Both the position numbers and the translations under genes were made by a program. A DNA stretch of 64,000 nucleotides, from positions 1,587,798 to 1,651,797 of the forward strand of contig NZ_GL890993.1 of the NCBI RefSeq assembly GCF_000212855.1, given 5' to 3'. The stretch is from Streptococcus sanguinis SK355. GTDB lineage: Bacteria > Bacillota > Bacilli > Lactobacillales > Streptococcaceae. Shown here in pieces: positions 40,674 to 50,667 of the stretch; position 1 is the stretch's first letter, and the number at the start of each line of letters is the position of its first letter. The notes below the pieces were generated by a model that saw only the letters and a list, made by a program, of their open reading frames with translations, had not been told where the DNA came from and searched no databases.

Positions 40674-41594
40674 TTATTTTTTTAAGTAAATTTCATCAAT
40701 TTCATGATTTTCGGCTTTGTGCAGGATAATTTCTGCTCGATTGCGGGTTGGCTCAATGTAGTCTAGTAGGTTGACAAGGTTAATGCTTTTCCAGACATTA
40801 TGGGCGAAAGTTACTACTTCCTCTTCTGATTGTATGGTGAAGCGGTGGTAGTAGTTTTTGGGGTCGTTTTCAGCCAGCGTCAGCATTTTTTTAAAGCGAT
40901 CCAGATACCAGTTTTCAATATTTTCGACTTCTGCATCGACATAGATAGAAAAGTCAAAAAAGTCTGTCATATATAGGCGCTCGTTCTGTGGATTCTGGAA
41001 AACGTTAATCCCTTCGACAATAACAAAGTCAGCAGCCTTTACCTCCTGCATTTCTTGAGGAACGATATCGTATGTCTCATGCGAGTAGACGGGGATTTGG
41101 AAATCCTGACCGTTTTTTATGCTGTCCAGAAAGGAAAGAAGCAGCTCCATATTATAGCTTTCTGGGAAACCCTTGCGGTTTAAAATGCCATGATCTTCCA
41201 AGGTTTTATTCGGAAATAAAAAACCATCTGTGGTAACTAGCTCGACTGTTGCATTTGAAAAAGTCCGAGAAAGCAGAATCTGCAGCAAACGGCTAGTGGT
41301 GGATTTCCCAACGGCCACACTGCCAGAAACTCCGATGATAAAGGGCTGTTTCCGGCTCTCCTTTTGTAGAAAAATACCCTTGGAAAAAGCCAAGTCTTCC
41401 TTAGAACGTTTATAAATCTGAATGAGATTGGTCAAGGGTAAATAGATGTCCGTCACGTCCTGCAGGCTAATCTTGTCATTGAAACTCTTGATAGAGTTAA
41501 GTTCAGCCTGAGTCAGGGGCGGAGTTGTTTTACGGTGCAGGTTTTGCCAAGTATGGCGGCTGATTTTTTCAAAGTGAAGAAATTCGTTAGTCAT
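40674..41594 (-). CDS. coaA: Type I pantothenate kinase
   Basis: 306 residues, usual size. First step of coenzyme A synthesis: ATP-dependent phosphorylation of pantothenate. Walker [16 protein letters not shown] near residue 95; TTDGFLFPN and KGFPESYN are typical CoaA motifs, and [20 protein letters not shown] is also diagnostic. Divergent from the methyltransferase gene at 41689, with only 94 bases between them. Confidence 0.96.
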   Translation of the reverse strand: MTNEFLHFEKISRHTWQNLHRKTTPPLTQAELNSIKSFNDKISLQDVTDIYLPLTNLIQIYKRSKEDLAFSKGIFLQKESRKQPFIIGVSGSVAVGKSTTSRLLQILLSRTFSNATVELVTTDGFLFPNKTLEDHGILNRKGFPESYNMELLLSFLDSIKNGQDFQIPVYSHETYDIVPQEMQEVKAADFVIVEGINVFQNPQNERLYMTDFFDFSIYVDAEVENIENWYLDRFKKMLTLAENDPKNYYHRFTIQSEEEVVTFAHNVWKSINLVNLLDYIEPTRNRAEIILHKAENHEIDEIYLKK

Positions 41595-41652
41595 AAGTTA
41601 CTCCTGTATGATGGACTTTAGTATAACATACTTTTTAGAGAAATGAAAACGA

Positions 41653-41682
41653 TTTACAAATCTAGGAAAATTATGATAAAAT
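41653..41682 (+). promoter_or_regulatory. Promoter giving an apparently leaderless methyltransferase mRNA
   Basis: TTTACA, 18 bases, TAAAAT ending only six bases before the ATG at 41689. The predicted transcription start falls on or next to the start codon, and no Shine-Dalgarno sequence is present. Confidence 0.5.
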
Positions 41683-41688
41683 GGTTGC

Positions 41689-42276
41689 ATGACTAAAATG
41701 TATTTTGCAGAAAATCCTGATGCCAAACACGATATTCATGAATTAAATGTGGAACTGTTAGGACAGCGGCTGACTTTTTTGACAGATGCTGGTGTCTTCA
41801 GTAAAAAGATGATTGATTATGGCAGTCGGGTCCTTTTGTCTGTCTTGGACTTTGAAGCTGGAGAACGGGTCTTGGATGTTGGCTGCGGCTATGGCCCTTT
41901 AGGTTTGAGCTTAGCCAAAGCGTATGGAGTGGCTGCGACCATGGTAGATATCAACCAGCGGGCCTTGGACTTGGCTCAGAAGAATGCTGAGAGGAATCAA
42001 ATATCTGCTCATATTTTCCAGTCAAATGTTTATGAAAAGGTCAGCGGCATTTTCGACCATGTTATCAGTAATCCGCCAATACGTGCTGGTAAGCAAGTCT
42101 TGCACGAAGTCATCAGCGGAAGCTATGAGCATTTGACAGAAGGCGGTGATTTGACCCTTGTGATTCAGAAAAAGCAGGGAGCACCTAGCGCCAAGTCAAA
42201 GATGGAAGATGTTTTTGGGAACTGTGAGATTGTCAAGAAGGACAAAGGCTACTATATATTAAGGAGTGAGAAATAA
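41689..42276 (+). CDS. Class I SAM-dependent methyltransferase (RsmC-like small-domain family)
   Basis: 195 residues. SAM-binding motif I VLDVGCGYGPLG near residue 62 and the acceptor-site motif SNPPIRAGK near residue 128, the NPP(F/Y/I) motif of N-methyltransferases acting on rRNA or DNA bases. Similar to the C-terminal domain of RsmC (16S rRNA m2G1207), without its N-terminal domain; target inferred. It directly precedes pdp and heads the nucleoside operon, an arrangement seen in other streptococci. No ribosome site precedes the start. Confidence 0.82.
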   Translation: MTKMYFAENPDAKHDIHELNVELLGQRLTFLTDAGVFSKKMIDYGSRVLLSVLDFEAGERVLDVGCGYGPLGLSLAKAYGVAATMVDINQRALDLAQKNAERNQISAHIFQSNVYEKVSGIFDHVISNPPIRAGKQVLHEVISGSYEHLTEGGDLTLVIQKKQGAPSAKSKMEDVFGNCEIVKKDKGYYILRSEK

Positions 42277-42277
42277 G

Positions 42278-43555
42278 ATGCGCGCAGTTGATATTATCCA
42301 AAAGAAGAGAGACGGTTTGGAGCTAACCAGTCAGGAAATTCAATGGCTGATTGAGGGTTATGTGGACGGGACTGTGCCTGATTATCAGATGGCAGCCTTT
42401 GCAATGGCTGTCTATTTTAAGGGCATGACAACTCGGGAAATTTCAGACTTAACCATGACGATGGTTGGAACTGGTGAGCAGTTTGACCTGTCAGAAATTG
42501 CAGGTATAAAGGTAGACAAACATTCCACCGGAGGTGTTGGTGATAAAGTGACTCTGGTCTTGGTTCCTTTGGTGGCTAGCTTTGGTGTGCCCGTTGCTAA
42601 AATGAGCGGCCGCGGGCTGGGTCATACTGGAGGAACCATTGATAAATTAGAATCTATTAAGGGATTTCAGGTAGAGCGCAGTCAGGAAGATTTTATCAAG
42701 CAAGTGCAGGAAATCGGCCTATCTGTAATCGGTCAGTCTGATCAGTTGGTGCTAGCTGATAAGTTACTCTATGCCTTGCGAGATGTAACAGCAACTGTTG
42801 ATACAATTCCGCTGATAGCTAGCTCTGTTATGAGTAAAAAGATTGCTGCTGGTGCCGATAGTATACTTTTGGATGTGACGGTCGGTGAAGGCGCCTTTAT
42901 GAAAAATATTAATGACGCTCGTGTACTAGCACGTACTATGGTCGATTTGGGCAAGGCTGTTGGCAGAAAAACAGTGGCTGTTTTGACAGATATGAGTCAG
43001 CCTTTGGGAACCAGCATTGGCAATCGTCTGGAAATCTTAGAAGCTTTGGATATCTTGCAGGGCAGGGGTCGTGAAGACATCACAACTTTCATTTGTGAGT
43101 TGGCTCAGATTATGCTCGGACTGGCAGATGTTGAGAAAACGGTGGAAGAAGTAAGAGAACAGCTGACCAACGGTGCTGCTTTGAAGAAATTTGAAGCTAT
43201 GGTTGTAGCTCAAGGTGGTGACTTGGAAGATCTCTATCGTCCATCAAGTGCAGTTCATATTGTAGATGTGAAAGCAGAACAGGCAGGTTATATCACTGAA
43301 CTGCCTGCTATGGAATTCGGCCTCTTTGCCATGAGACTTGGAGCAGGACGGGCAGTTAAATCTGACGACTTAGATTATGAAACAGGAATTGTTTTCGAAA
43401 AGAAAGTCGGAGACAAGGTCGAAATTGGAGAAGTTTTCGCAAAAATTTATTCAAATGAAAAAATTTCTCAAGAACTAGTTACAGATTTTCAAAAAAATGT
43501 TAAAATAGGTGATGAAAGCGTTGCAGTAAGCGAGATTATCGAGGTTATTGCTTAA
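42278..43555 (+). CDS. pdp: Pyrimidine-nucleoside phosphorylase
   Basis: 425 residues. Cleaves thymidine, deoxyuridine and uridine with phosphate to base and (deoxy)ribose-1-phosphate. [17 protein letters not shown] is the standard N-terminus; the signature [20 protein letters not shown] is intact. Start at ATG 42278 with AAGGAG; the frame is open four codons upstream at 42266. Operon with deoC, cdd and the nucleoside importer, so it feeds deoxyribose-phosphate to DeoC. Confidence 0.95.
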   Translation: MRAVDIIQKKRDGLELTSQEIQWLIEGYVDGTVPDYQMAAFAMAVYFKGMTTREISDLTMTMVGTGEQFDLSEIAGIKVDKHSTGGVGDKVTLVLVPLVASFGVPVAKMSGRGLGHTGGTIDKLESIKGFQVERSQEDFIKQVQEIGLSVIGQSDQLVLADKLLYALRDVTATVDTIPLIASSVMSKKIAAGADSILLDVTVGEGAFMKNINDARVLARTMVDLGKAVGRKTVAVLTDMSQPLGTSIGNRLEILEALDILQGRGREDITTFICELAQIMLGLADVEKTVEEVREQLTNGAALKKFEAMVVAQGGDLEDLYRPSSAVHIVDVKAEQAGYITELPAMEFGLFAMRLGAGRAVKSDDLDYETGIVFEKKVGDKVEIGEVFAKIYSNEKISQELVTDFQKNVKIGDESVAVSEIIEVIA

Positions 43556-43572
43556 TTCTAGGAGAAGCCAAC

Positions 43573-44235
43573 ATGAAATTAAACAAATACATAGACCATA
43601 CGCTTTTAAAACCTGAAGCGTCAGAAGAGCAGATTCTGAAGTTAATTGAAGAAGCAAAAGTTTATGATTTTGCCAGTATCTGTGTCAATCCAACCTGGAT
43701 AGAGTTTGCTGCGGAGCAGCTGAAAGACTCAGACGTCAAGGTTTGTGTGCCAATTGGTTTTCCTTTAGGAGCCAACACTTCCGATGTGAAAGCTTTTGAA
43801 ACGCAGGACGCAATTCAAAAGGGTGCGGGCGAAGTGGATATGGTCATCAATGTCGGCGCTCTGAAGTCTAAAGATTATGATTTGGTAGAGCGAGACATCC
43901 GTGCGGTTGTAGAAGCTGCTAACGGTACCTTGGTCAAGGTAATTCTGGAAACTTGCTTGCTGACAGATGAGGAAAAGGTTAAGGCTTGCCAACTGGCTCA
44001 GAAAGCTGGAGCTGATTTTGTTAAGACCTCTACAGGATTTTCAACTGGAGGTGCGACAGTCGAAGATGTCGCCCTCATGAGAAAAACAGTTGGTCCTGAC
44101 ATGGGGGTTAAGGCTTCTGGTGGCGCTCGTTCTTACGAAGATGCTCTGGCCTTTATTGAAGCTGGTGCGACTCGGATTGGAACTTCGGCCGGTGTGGCTA
44201 TTATGAAGGGAGAAGAAGCTAGTGGCGACTACTGA
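43573..44235 (+). CDS. deoC: Deoxyribose-phosphate aldolase
   Basis: 220 residues. Splits deoxyribose-5-phosphate into acetaldehyde and glyceraldehyde-3-phosphate. N-terminus [16 protein letters not shown] and the Schiff-base lysine region DFVKTSTGF (Lys near 152) are diagnostic, with a second conserved Lys in [13 protein letters not shown] site upstream; overlaps the start of cdd by 14 bases. Confidence 0.96.
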   Translation: MKLNKYIDHTLLKPEASEEQILKLIEEAKVYDFASICVNPTWIEFAAEQLKDSDVKVCVPIGFPLGANTSDVKAFETQDAIQKGAGEVDMVINVGALKSKDYDLVERDIRAVVEAANGTLVKVILETCLLTDEEKVKACQLAQKAGADFVKTSTGFSTGGATVEDVALMRKTVGPDMGVKASGGARSYEDALAFIEAGATRIGTSAGVAIMKGEEASGDY

Positions 44236-44611
44236 GTTGATTGACTTGGCTGTCCAAGCTAGTAAAAATGCTTATGTTCCCTATTCTCATTTCCCTATCG
44301 GAGCAGTTTTGGTCGCTAAAGACGGACGGATATTTACTGGCGTTAATGTTGAAAATGCCAGTTTTGGCTTGACCAACTGTGGAGAGCGGACAGCTATATT
44401 TAAGGCAGTTTCAGAAGGAGTTTTAGACTTCGAGGAGCTGATTGTCTATGGTGAGACGGAAAAACCCATATCACCCTGTGGTGCCTGCCGCCAAGTAATG
44501 GCAGAATTTTTTGCTGAGGATCTAAAAGTGACCTTGGTCGCTAAAGATAAATCGACGGTCGTGATGACGGTCAAGGAATTACTTCCATATTCTTTTACAG
44601 ATTTAACATAA
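44222..44611 (+). CDS. cdd: Cytidine deaminase
   Basis: 129 residues, the homotetrameric short form. Zinc motifs [16 protein letters not shown] (catalytic Glu in the CGE, near residue 54) and [12 protein letters not shown] are complete. Starts with GTG inside the deoC end with GAAG upstream. Converts (deoxy)cytidine to (deoxy)uridine for Pdp. Confidence 0.95.
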   Translation: MATTELIDLAVQASKNAYVPYSHFPIGAVLVAKDGRIFTGVNVENASFGLTNCGERTAIFKAVSEGVLDFEELIVYGETEKPISPCGACRQVMAEFFAEDLKVTLVAKDKSTVVMTVKELLPYSFTDLT

Positions 44612-44682
44612 GTCTGTTATCGGTCATCTGACCAAACTCAAACTTGCAACTGTGTTGCACATCTTAATTAGGAGGTTCAGAA

Positions 44683-45738
44683 ATGAACAAAAAACAATGG
44701 CTAGGTCTTGGTCTAGTAACTGTCGCAGCAATCGGACTTGCTGCATGTGGAAACCGTGCTTCTCGCTCAGATTCTTCAGATGCGAAAACTGACTTGAAAG
44801 CTGCTATCGTAACAGATACTGGCGGTGTTGATGATAAATCATTTAACCAGTCAGCTTGGGAAGGTTTGCAAGCTTGGGGTAAAGAAAACGGTCTTTCAAA
44901 AGACAATGGTTACACTTACTACCAATCTAACGATGAGTCTCAGTACGCAAACAACCTGAATCAAGCTGCTACAGATGGTTACAAGCTAGTATTTGGTATC
45001 GGATTTGCCCTTCGTGATGCGGTTGAATCTGCTGCCAAAGATAACACAGAAATCAATTATGTTATTATCGATGATGTTATCGAAGGACAAAAGAATGTTG
45101 CTTCAGCTGTCTTTGCTGATAATGAAGCTGCTTACCTTGCTGGTGTTGCTGCTGCAAAAACTACTAAGACAAAACAAGTTGGTTTCGTAGGTGGTATAGA
45201 AGGCGCAGTTATCACACGTTTTGAAAAAGGTTTCGAAGCTGGTGTGAAATCAGTTGATCCATCTATCAAGATTCAAGTAGACTATGCTGGCTCATTCGGC
45301 GATGCTGCTAAAGGTAAGACAATTGCTGCTGCCCAATATGCTGCAGGTGCAGATGTGGTTTACCAAGTTGCTGGTGGAACTGGTGCCGGAGTATTTAACG
45401 AAGCTAAGTCAATCAACGAAACAAGAAATGAAGATGAAAAAGTTTGGGTACTCGGTGTTGACCGTGACCAAACTGAAGAAGGTAAATACAAGTCTAAGGA
45501 TGGTAAAGAGTCTAACTTTGTTTTAGCATCAAGCTTGAAACAAGTTGGTAAGACTGTCCAAGACATCGCTAACCAAACTGCTAAAGGTAAATTCCCAGGC
45601 GGTAAAACTACAACCTTCGGTCTGAAAGACGGTGGAGTTGACTTGACAACTACAAACCTGTCGGAGGATGCTAAAAAGGCTGTTGAAGAAGCGAAAGCAA
45701 AAATCCTTGACGGCAGCATCACTGTTCCTGACAAATAA
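44683..45738 (+). CDS. bmpA: Nucleoside-binding lipoprotein (BmpA/PnrA family)
   Basis: 351 residues. Lipoprotein signal with lipobox GLAAC (Cys22). Family features: TDTGGVDDKSFNQSAWEG and VLGVDRDQTEEGKY. Anchored outside the membrane, it delivers nucleosides to NupABC. Strong AGGAGG site. Two hairpins in the gap after it probably let the lipoprotein be made in excess over the transporter. Confidence 0.93.
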   Translation: MNKKQWLGLGLVTVAAIGLAACGNRASRSDSSDAKTDLKAAIVTDTGGVDDKSFNQSAWEGLQAWGKENGLSKDNGYTYYQSNDESQYANNLNQAATDGYKLVFGIGFALRDAVESAAKDNTEINYVIIDDVIEGQKNVASAVFADNEAAYLAGVAAAKTTKTKQVGFVGGIEGAVITRFEKGFEAGVKSVDPSIKIQVDYAGSFGDAAKGKTIAAAQYAAGADVVYQVAGGTGAGVFNEAKSINETRNEDEKVWVLGVDRDQTEEGKYKSKDGKESNFVLASSLKQVGKTVQDIANQTAKGKFPGGKTTTFGLKDGGVDLTTTNLSEDAKKAVEEAKAKILDGSITVPDK

Positions 45739-45749
45739 AACAATTTAAG

Positions 45750-45785
45750 AGCGATCCGACCGTGTAGGGTCGCTTCTTTTTGAAA
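45750..45785 (+). terminator. Weak (leaky) terminator after bmpA
   Basis: AGCGATCC / GGGTCGCT (one G-T) with a 9-base loop and CTTTTT tail. Downstream genes belong to the same operon, so partial termination is expected. Confidence 0.55.
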
Positions 45786-45802
45786 TTGAGACGACTTTGT
45801 GT

Positions 45803-45845
45803 CAATAGAATTTATTAGCACTGGCTGTGCTAGTAAATTTTATTG
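45803..45845 (+). other. Long intra-operon hairpin between bmpA and nupA
   Basis: Nineteen-base arms (45803-45821 and 45827-45845) pair with two wobbles around TGGCT. There is no T run after it, so it is more likely an mRNA stability or processing element than a terminator. Confidence 0.5.
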
Positions 45846-45877
45846 AAATAAAATGAAATTCTGGAAAGGAAAGATCC

Positions 45878-47413
45878 ATGACACATGAAAATGTCATTGA
45901 AATGCGAGAAATTACCAAAATTTTTGGTGAATTTGTAGCCAATGATAAAATCAATTTGGAACTCAGAAAAGGTGAAATTCACGCTCTTTTGGGAGAAAAT
46001 GGTGCCGGAAAGTCAACCTTGATGAATATGCTGGCTGGCCTGCTTGAACCGACCAGCGGTGAGATTGTAGTAAATGGGAAGTCCGTTAAGCTGGATTCTC
46101 CATCAAAGGCGGCCTCACTTGGTATCGGGATGGTGCACCAGCATTTTATGCTTGTTGAAGCATTTACTGTTGCTGAAAATATCATCCTTGGAAGTGAAAT
46201 TACAAAAAATGGTGTGTTGGACTTGAAAGGTGCGACTAAAGAAATCAAGGAACTTTCTGAGAAATACGGCTTAGCAGTTGATCCATCTGCTAAGGTTGAA
46301 GATATTTCTGTCGGTGCCCAGCAGCGGGTTGAAATCCTCAAGACTCTTTATCGTGGGGCGGACATTCTCATCTTTGACGAGCCAACAGCCGTTCTGACGC
46401 CAGCTGAGATTGATGAATTGATGAAAATCATGAAGAACCTCGTCAAAGAAGGGAAATCTATCATTCTCATCACTCACAAGCTGGATGAGATTCGGGCAGT
46501 TTCTGATCGCGTAACGGTTATTCGTCGCGGAAAATCCATTGAAACAGTTGAAATCGCTGGTGCTACTAACCAAGATTTGGCTGAAATGATGGTTGGACGT
46601 GCTGTTTCCTTCAAGACAGCGAAAGAGCCTGCTAATCCTCAAGAAACTGTTTTGTCAATCAAGGATCTTGTTGTTGAAGAGAACCGTGGTGTTCCAGCTG
46701 TTAAGGGACTTTCTCTTGATGTCCGTGCTGGTGAGATTGTCGGGATTGCTGGTATTGACGGTAATGGCCAGACCGAGCTGATTCAGGCTATTACTGGACT
46801 TAGAAAAACAAGCTCTGGTGAGATTACAATTAAGAACCAGTCTATTATTGGCAAGCAGCCGCGGCAGATTACTGAAATGAAAGTCAGCCACGTTCCTGAA
46901 GATCGCCACCGTGACGGTTTGGTTTTGGCAATGTCCATTTCTGAAAATATTGCTTTACAGACTTACTATAAAGAACCGCTCAGTAAAAATGGAATCCTGA
47001 ATTACGGTAACATTTATTCTTACGCACGCAAGTTGATGGATGAATTTGATGTTCGGGCGGCTAGCGAATATGTACCTGCTTCAGCTCTTTCAGGAGGAAA
47101 CCAGCAGAAAGCTATCATTGCTCGGGAAGTGGACCGTGATCCAGACCTTCTGATTGTCAGTCAGCCAACTCGTGGACTTGACGTTGGGGCGATTGAATAC
47201 ATCCATAAACGCCTGATTGAAGCGCGGACTCAAGGCAAGGCTGTTCTCGTTGTCAGCTTTGAGCTAGATGAAATCCTCAATGTTTCTGATAGAATCGCAG
47301 TTATCCATGATGGTAAGATTCAGGGGATTGTAAATCCAGAGGAAACCAATAAGCAAGAGCTTGGTATTCTCATGGCCGGCGGTAAGATCCAGAAGGGAGA
47401 ATCAAATGTCTAA
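45878..47413 (+). CDS. nupA: Nucleoside ABC transporter, double ATPase subunit
   Basis: 511 residues with two ABC domains as in carbohydrate-uptake-type-2 importers. First Walker A GENGAGKST near residue 40, signature ISVGAQQRVEI, Walker B DILIFDEPTAVL. Second P-loop degenerate (GIDGNGQTEL near residue 290), signature LSGGNQQKAI. Overlaps nupB by 8 bases. Powers uptake of nucleosides captured by the BmpA-type lipoprotein. Confidence 0.93.
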   Translation: MTHENVIEMREITKIFGEFVANDKINLELRKGEIHALLGENGAGKSTLMNMLAGLLEPTSGEIVVNGKSVKLDSPSKAASLGIGMVHQHFMLVEAFTVAENIILGSEITKNGVLDLKGATKEIKELSEKYGLAVDPSAKVEDISVGAQQRVEILKTLYRGADILIFDEPTAVLTPAEIDELMKIMKNLVKEGKSIILITHKLDEIRAVSDRVTVIRRGKSIETVEIAGATNQDLAEMMVGRAVSFKTAKEPANPQETVLSIKDLVVEENRGVPAVKGLSLDVRAGEIVGIAGIDGNGQTELIQAITGLRKTSSGEITIKNQSIIGKQPRQITEMKVSHVPEDRHRDGLVLAMSISENIALQTYYKEPLSKNGILNYGNIYSYARKLMDEFDVRAASEYVPASALSGGNQQKAIIAREVDRDPDLLIVSQPTRGLDVGAIEYIHKRLIEARTQGKAVLVVSFELDEILNVSDRIAVIHDGKIQGIVNPEETNKQELGILMAGGKIQKGESNV

Positions 47414-48500
47414 GAAATCACAAAAGATTGCAGTTCCCTTAATATCAGTTGTTCTCGGGATTTTATTGGGAGCGATTGTCATGTTCATCTTTGGTTATGA
47501 TGCCCTCTGGGGATATGAATCCCTCTTTAAAACAGCTTTTGGTTCTTTGAGAAGTTTGGGTGAAATTTCGCGTGCAATGGGACCTCTGATTCTCATCGGT
47601 TTAGGCTTTGCTGTAGCTAGTCGTGCTGGATTCTTTAATGTCGGACTTCCAGGGCAGGCCTTGGCTGGCTGGATTATGGCTGGTTGGTTTGCACTTTCCT
47701 TCCCTAATTTACCTCGTCCGCTGATGTTATTGGCTACTGTAGTCATTGCGGCAGCAGCTGGTGGTGTTATCGGCGCTATTCCAGGAATTCTGCGTGCTTA
47801 TCTGGGAACAAGTGAGGTCATTGTAACCATTATGATGAACTATATTGTTCTCTTTGTTGGAAATGCTGTTATTCACAGTTTCCCTAAATCTGTGATGCAG
47901 AGTATTGACTCTAGTAAGCGTGTCTCTGCTAATGCGATTTATCAAACAGAGTGGTTGAGAAGTCTTACATCTAACTCTCGGATGAATATCGGTATCTTCT
48001 TTGCCTTGATTGCAGTAGTGGTTATTTGGTATTTGCTTAAGAAAACAACACTTGGTTTTGAAATTCGTGCTGTAGGGCTTAATCCAAATGCATCTGAGTA
48101 TGCAGGGATGTCATCTAAGCGTACTATTATCGTATCTATGATTATTTCAGGTGCTCTTGCAGGACTTGGAGGAGTAGTTGAAGGACTTGGAACTTATCAG
48201 AATGTCTTTGTTCAAGGAAGTTCCTTGAGTGTTGGTTTCAATGGTATGGCGGTAAGTCTCTTGGCTGCCAACTCTCCAATTGGAATTCTCTTTGCAGCCT
48301 TCCTCTTTGCAGTTCTGAGTGTGGGTGCTCCAGGTATGAACGTGGCTCAGATTCCAACAGAACTTGTAAACATCGTAACAGCTTCTATCATCTTCTTTGT
48401 CAGCGCCCACTATCTGATTGAGCGTATGACAGGTATGACGATCTTTGATTTTCTTAAAAATCGTCGGCAGGAAGCTAAAAAAGTGAAGGAGGGAAACTAG
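47406..48500 (+). CDS. nupB: Nucleoside ABC transporter permease
   Basis: 364 residues, BPD_transp_2 type with about nine hydrophobic segments. FAVASRAGFFNVGLPGQALAGW near residue 80 and EIRAVGLNPNASEYAGM near residue 220 are typical of this permease family. Start at ATG 47406 after GGGAGAATCAA; the frame is open 15 codons further up inside nupA. Confidence 0.92.
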   Translation: MSKKSQKIAVPLISVVLGILLGAIVMFIFGYDALWGYESLFKTAFGSLRSLGEISRAMGPLILIGLGFAVASRAGFFNVGLPGQALAGWIMAGWFALSFPNLPRPLMLLATVVIAAAAGGVIGAIPGILRAYLGTSEVIVTIMMNYIVLFVGNAVIHSFPKSVMQSIDSSKRVSANAIYQTEWLRSLTSNSRMNIGIFFALIAVVVIWYLLKKTTLGFEIRAVGLNPNASEYAGMSSKRTIIVSMIISGALAGLGGVVEGLGTYQNVFVQGSSLSVGFNGMAVSLLAANSPIGILFAAFLFAVLSVGAPGMNVAQIPTELVNIVTASIIFFVSAHYLIERMTGMTIFDFLKNRRQEAKKVKEGN

Positions 48501-48501
48501 G

Positions 48502-49458
48502 ATGAATATTGTAACGGTATTAGGTTTATTAGTATCATCTATGCTGATTTATGCGGCTCCCTTGATTTTCACAAGTATTGGCGGAGCCTACTCTGAGCAC
48601 GCTGGTGTTGTTAATGTTGGCTTGGAAGGAATCATGGTTATGGGAGCTTTTACAGGCGTTCTCTTTAACCTGACTTTCGAGAAGAGCTTGGGTAGCGCGA
48701 CTCCGTGGCTTTCATTGATTGCTGCTGGTTTGGTTGGAGTTGTCTTCTCTCTTATCCATGCTGTGGCAACTATTACTTTCCGTGCGGACCACGTTGTGAG
48801 TGGTACAGTGCTAAACTTGCTGGCGCCAGCCTTGGCAATTTTCCTTGTTAAAGCTATTTATAACAAGGGACAAACGGATAATATTCAGCGTTCATTCGGG
48901 AAGTTTAATTTCCCTGTCCTATCTGATATTCCAGTCTTGGGAGATATTTTCTTCAAGCATACAAGCTTGGTTGGTTATCTTGCCATTGCTTTCTCTTTCC
49001 TCGCTTGGTTTGTAATGTTTAAGACTAAATTTGGACTGCGTCTTCGCTCAGTCGGAGAGCATCCGCAGGCGGCAGATACCTTAGGAATCAATGTTTACCT
49101 CATGCGTTATTGCGGTGTCATGATCTCTGGTCTGCTCGGTGGTATTGGTGGAGCTATTTATGCTCAGTCAATCTCGGTTAACTTTGCTGTGACAACTATC
49201 GTAGGTCCAGGATTTATCGCCTTGGCAGCTATGATTTTTGGTAAATGGAGTCCTATTGGTGCCATGTTGGCGAGTCTCTTCTTTGGAGCTTCCCAAAGTT
49301 TGGCGGTTATCGGGAACCAGTTGCCATTGCTTTCAAGTGTTCCAACGGTTTATCTACAGATTGCTCCATATGTCTTGACTATTGTTGTCCTTGCAGCCTT
49401 CTTTGGTAAAGCTGTTGCTCCGAAAGCGGATGGTATCAACTATATCAAGTCTAAATAA
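48502..49458 (+). CDS. nupC: Nucleoside ABC transporter permease
   Basis: 318 residues, second permease of the pair. GAYSEHAGVVNVGLEGIMVMGAF near residue 30 and RLRSVGEHPQAADTLGINV near residue 180 mark the YufQ/RbsC-like family. It starts one base after the nupB stop with GGAGGG upstream and is followed by the operon terminator. Confidence 0.92.
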   Translation: MNIVTVLGLLVSSMLIYAAPLIFTSIGGAYSEHAGVVNVGLEGIMVMGAFTGVLFNLTFEKSLGSATPWLSLIAAGLVGVVFSLIHAVATITFRADHVVSGTVLNLLAPALAIFLVKAIYNKGQTDNIQRSFGKFNFPVLSDIPVLGDIFFKHTSLVGYLAIAFSFLAWFVMFKTKFGLRLRSVGEHPQAADTLGINVYLMRYCGVMISGLLGGIGGAIYAQSISVNFAVTTIVGPGFIALAAMIFGKWSPIGAMLASLFFGASQSLAVIGNQLPLLSSVPTVYLQIAPYVLTIVVLAAFFGKAVAPKADGINYIKSK

Positions 49459-49464
49459 ACCTTT

Positions 49465-49493
49465 ACACCAGTTCTTTGGAACTGGTGTTTTTT
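49465..49493 (+). terminator. Terminator of the nucleoside operon
   Basis: Perfect ACACCAGTTC / GAACTGGTGT stem with TTTG loop and T run. Confidence 0.9.
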
Positions 49494-49526
49494 GGTGATT
49501 GGAAGAAGATACAATCATAGGAATAG

Positions 49527-49558
49527 AAAAAGCCTGCTTCGTCTGAAGCGGGCTTTTT
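49527..49558. terminator. Bidirectional terminator between nupC and the deacetylase gene
   Basis: AAAAAGCCTGCTTC pairs with GAAGCGGGCTTTTT (one G-T). It ends just before the minus-strand stop at 49563. Confidence 0.85.
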
Positions 49559-49562
49559 AAGA

Positions 49563-50528
49563 TTAGTTTGTTGCGATTTCATTTAGCAGGTCTTCTGCAG
49601 TGGTGGTCGGGTTAACGCGAACGCGATTGAGTGTGAGCAAGCCATTGGATAGGGAAGCTAGTCCGTTATTGGTCGTCAATCCCATCTTGTAGCCAAGGCT
49701 TTCAGCAATCTGCAAGGTTGCGTCACTGTATCGTCCAGATGGATAGGCAACGGTGGTTGTGGTTTGAGACAGATTTTTGTCTAAGTAAGACTTAGAGTCT
49801 TTTAACTCAATTTTTTGTTGGTCTTCTGTCGTTGCTGAGAGGTCGGGATGGTTGACAGTGTGGTCTTCAAAAGACATGCCTTTGTCCTTCATTTCCTTTA
49901 TCTCATCCAGTGTCAACATATCTTCACGCCCTGCCTCAACAAATCCAGTAATGACATTATTGGTTGCTTTCATGTCATATTTTTGGAGAAGTGGAAAGGC
50001 ATTAGTGTAGAAATCCTTTAAACTATCATCGAAGGTCAGCCAGACGACTTTTTTGTTTTCTGGCAAGACATTCTCCGTTAGCACCTTGTATGCTTCAGCT
50101 GGTGTCAGAGGGTAGTAGCCTGCGTCTTTCAAAGCTTTTAGATGGCTTTCAAATGTAGCTGGATCTACAATCAAACCAGCATTAGCTGCTTCTGATGGGT
50201 CCATGACGTGAATGGCATGGTACATCAAGATAGGAACTTGAACTGGCTGGTCTTGCTTGACCCATTTGACTTTGTCTTTACTGTTGTCATCCGAAGTTGT
50301 CTTTTTTTCCCGAGTCGGTGCTGACGAAGTTTTAGATGAAGTATTGACCTGGTTCGTTGACACATTATTAGCTTCTTTTTGATTGTGCGAGTTTTGCAGC
50401 TTGGCTAGTAAAGAAAAGCCACCTACAATCAGGACAAGAAAAAGTAATAAACTCGTTAAAGAAAGCAAAATAGCTCTTTTTCTAGCTTTGCGTTGCTGCA
50501 TGCGATTTCCTCTGTGTTTTCCTGTCAT
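49563..50528 (-). CDS. Membrane-anchored polysaccharide deacetylase (NodB/PgdA family)
   Basis: 321 residues. A positively charged N-terminus and one TM helix (~20-42), a Ser/Thr linker to ~95, then the NodB domain. Metal and catalytic motifs: VWLTFDDSLKDF near residue 165 (Asp pair; the usual Gly after DD is Ser) and FEDHTVNHPDLS near residue 220 (His-x4-His). Acts outside the membrane on a wall or surface polysaccharide, either GlcNAc in peptidoglycan (PgdA) or a capsule/biofilm polymer. At 321 residues it is shorter than pneumococcal PgdA, so the target stays open. Good AAAGGAG site. Confidence 0.85.
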   Translation of the reverse strand: MTGKHRGNRMQQRKARKRAILLSLTSLLLFLVLIVGGFSLLAKLQNSHNQKEANNVSTNQVNTSSKTSSAPTREKKTTSDDNSKDKVKWVKQDQPVQVPILMYHAIHVMDPSEAANAGLIVDPATFESHLKALKDAGYYPLTPAEAYKVLTENVLPENKKVVWLTFDDSLKDFYTNAFPLLQKYDMKATNNVITGFVEAGREDMLTLDEIKEMKDKGMSFEDHTVNHPDLSATTEDQQKIELKDSKSYLDKNLSQTTTTVAYPSGRYSDATLQIAESLGYKMGLTTNNGLASLSNGLLTLNRVRVNPTTTAEDLLNEIATN

Positions 50529-50627
50529 AGTATCTCCTTTGAAAATAAATTGCTATTCCTTACGGAAATTTATATCTATTATAACAAATAAAGAAGTAGT
50601 TTTGTAGGCATTTTTTTATAATTTTGT

Positions 50628-50633
50628 TATAAT
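50628..50633 (+). promoter_or_regulatory. -10 box of hom-thrB
   Basis: TATAAT 34 bases before the hom start; the TTG-containing -35 at 50602 has a 20-base spacer, so the promoter is imperfect. Confidence 0.4.
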
Positions 50634-50667
50634 ATTTTTTATACAAGAAATTTTCAAGGAGTGCTTC

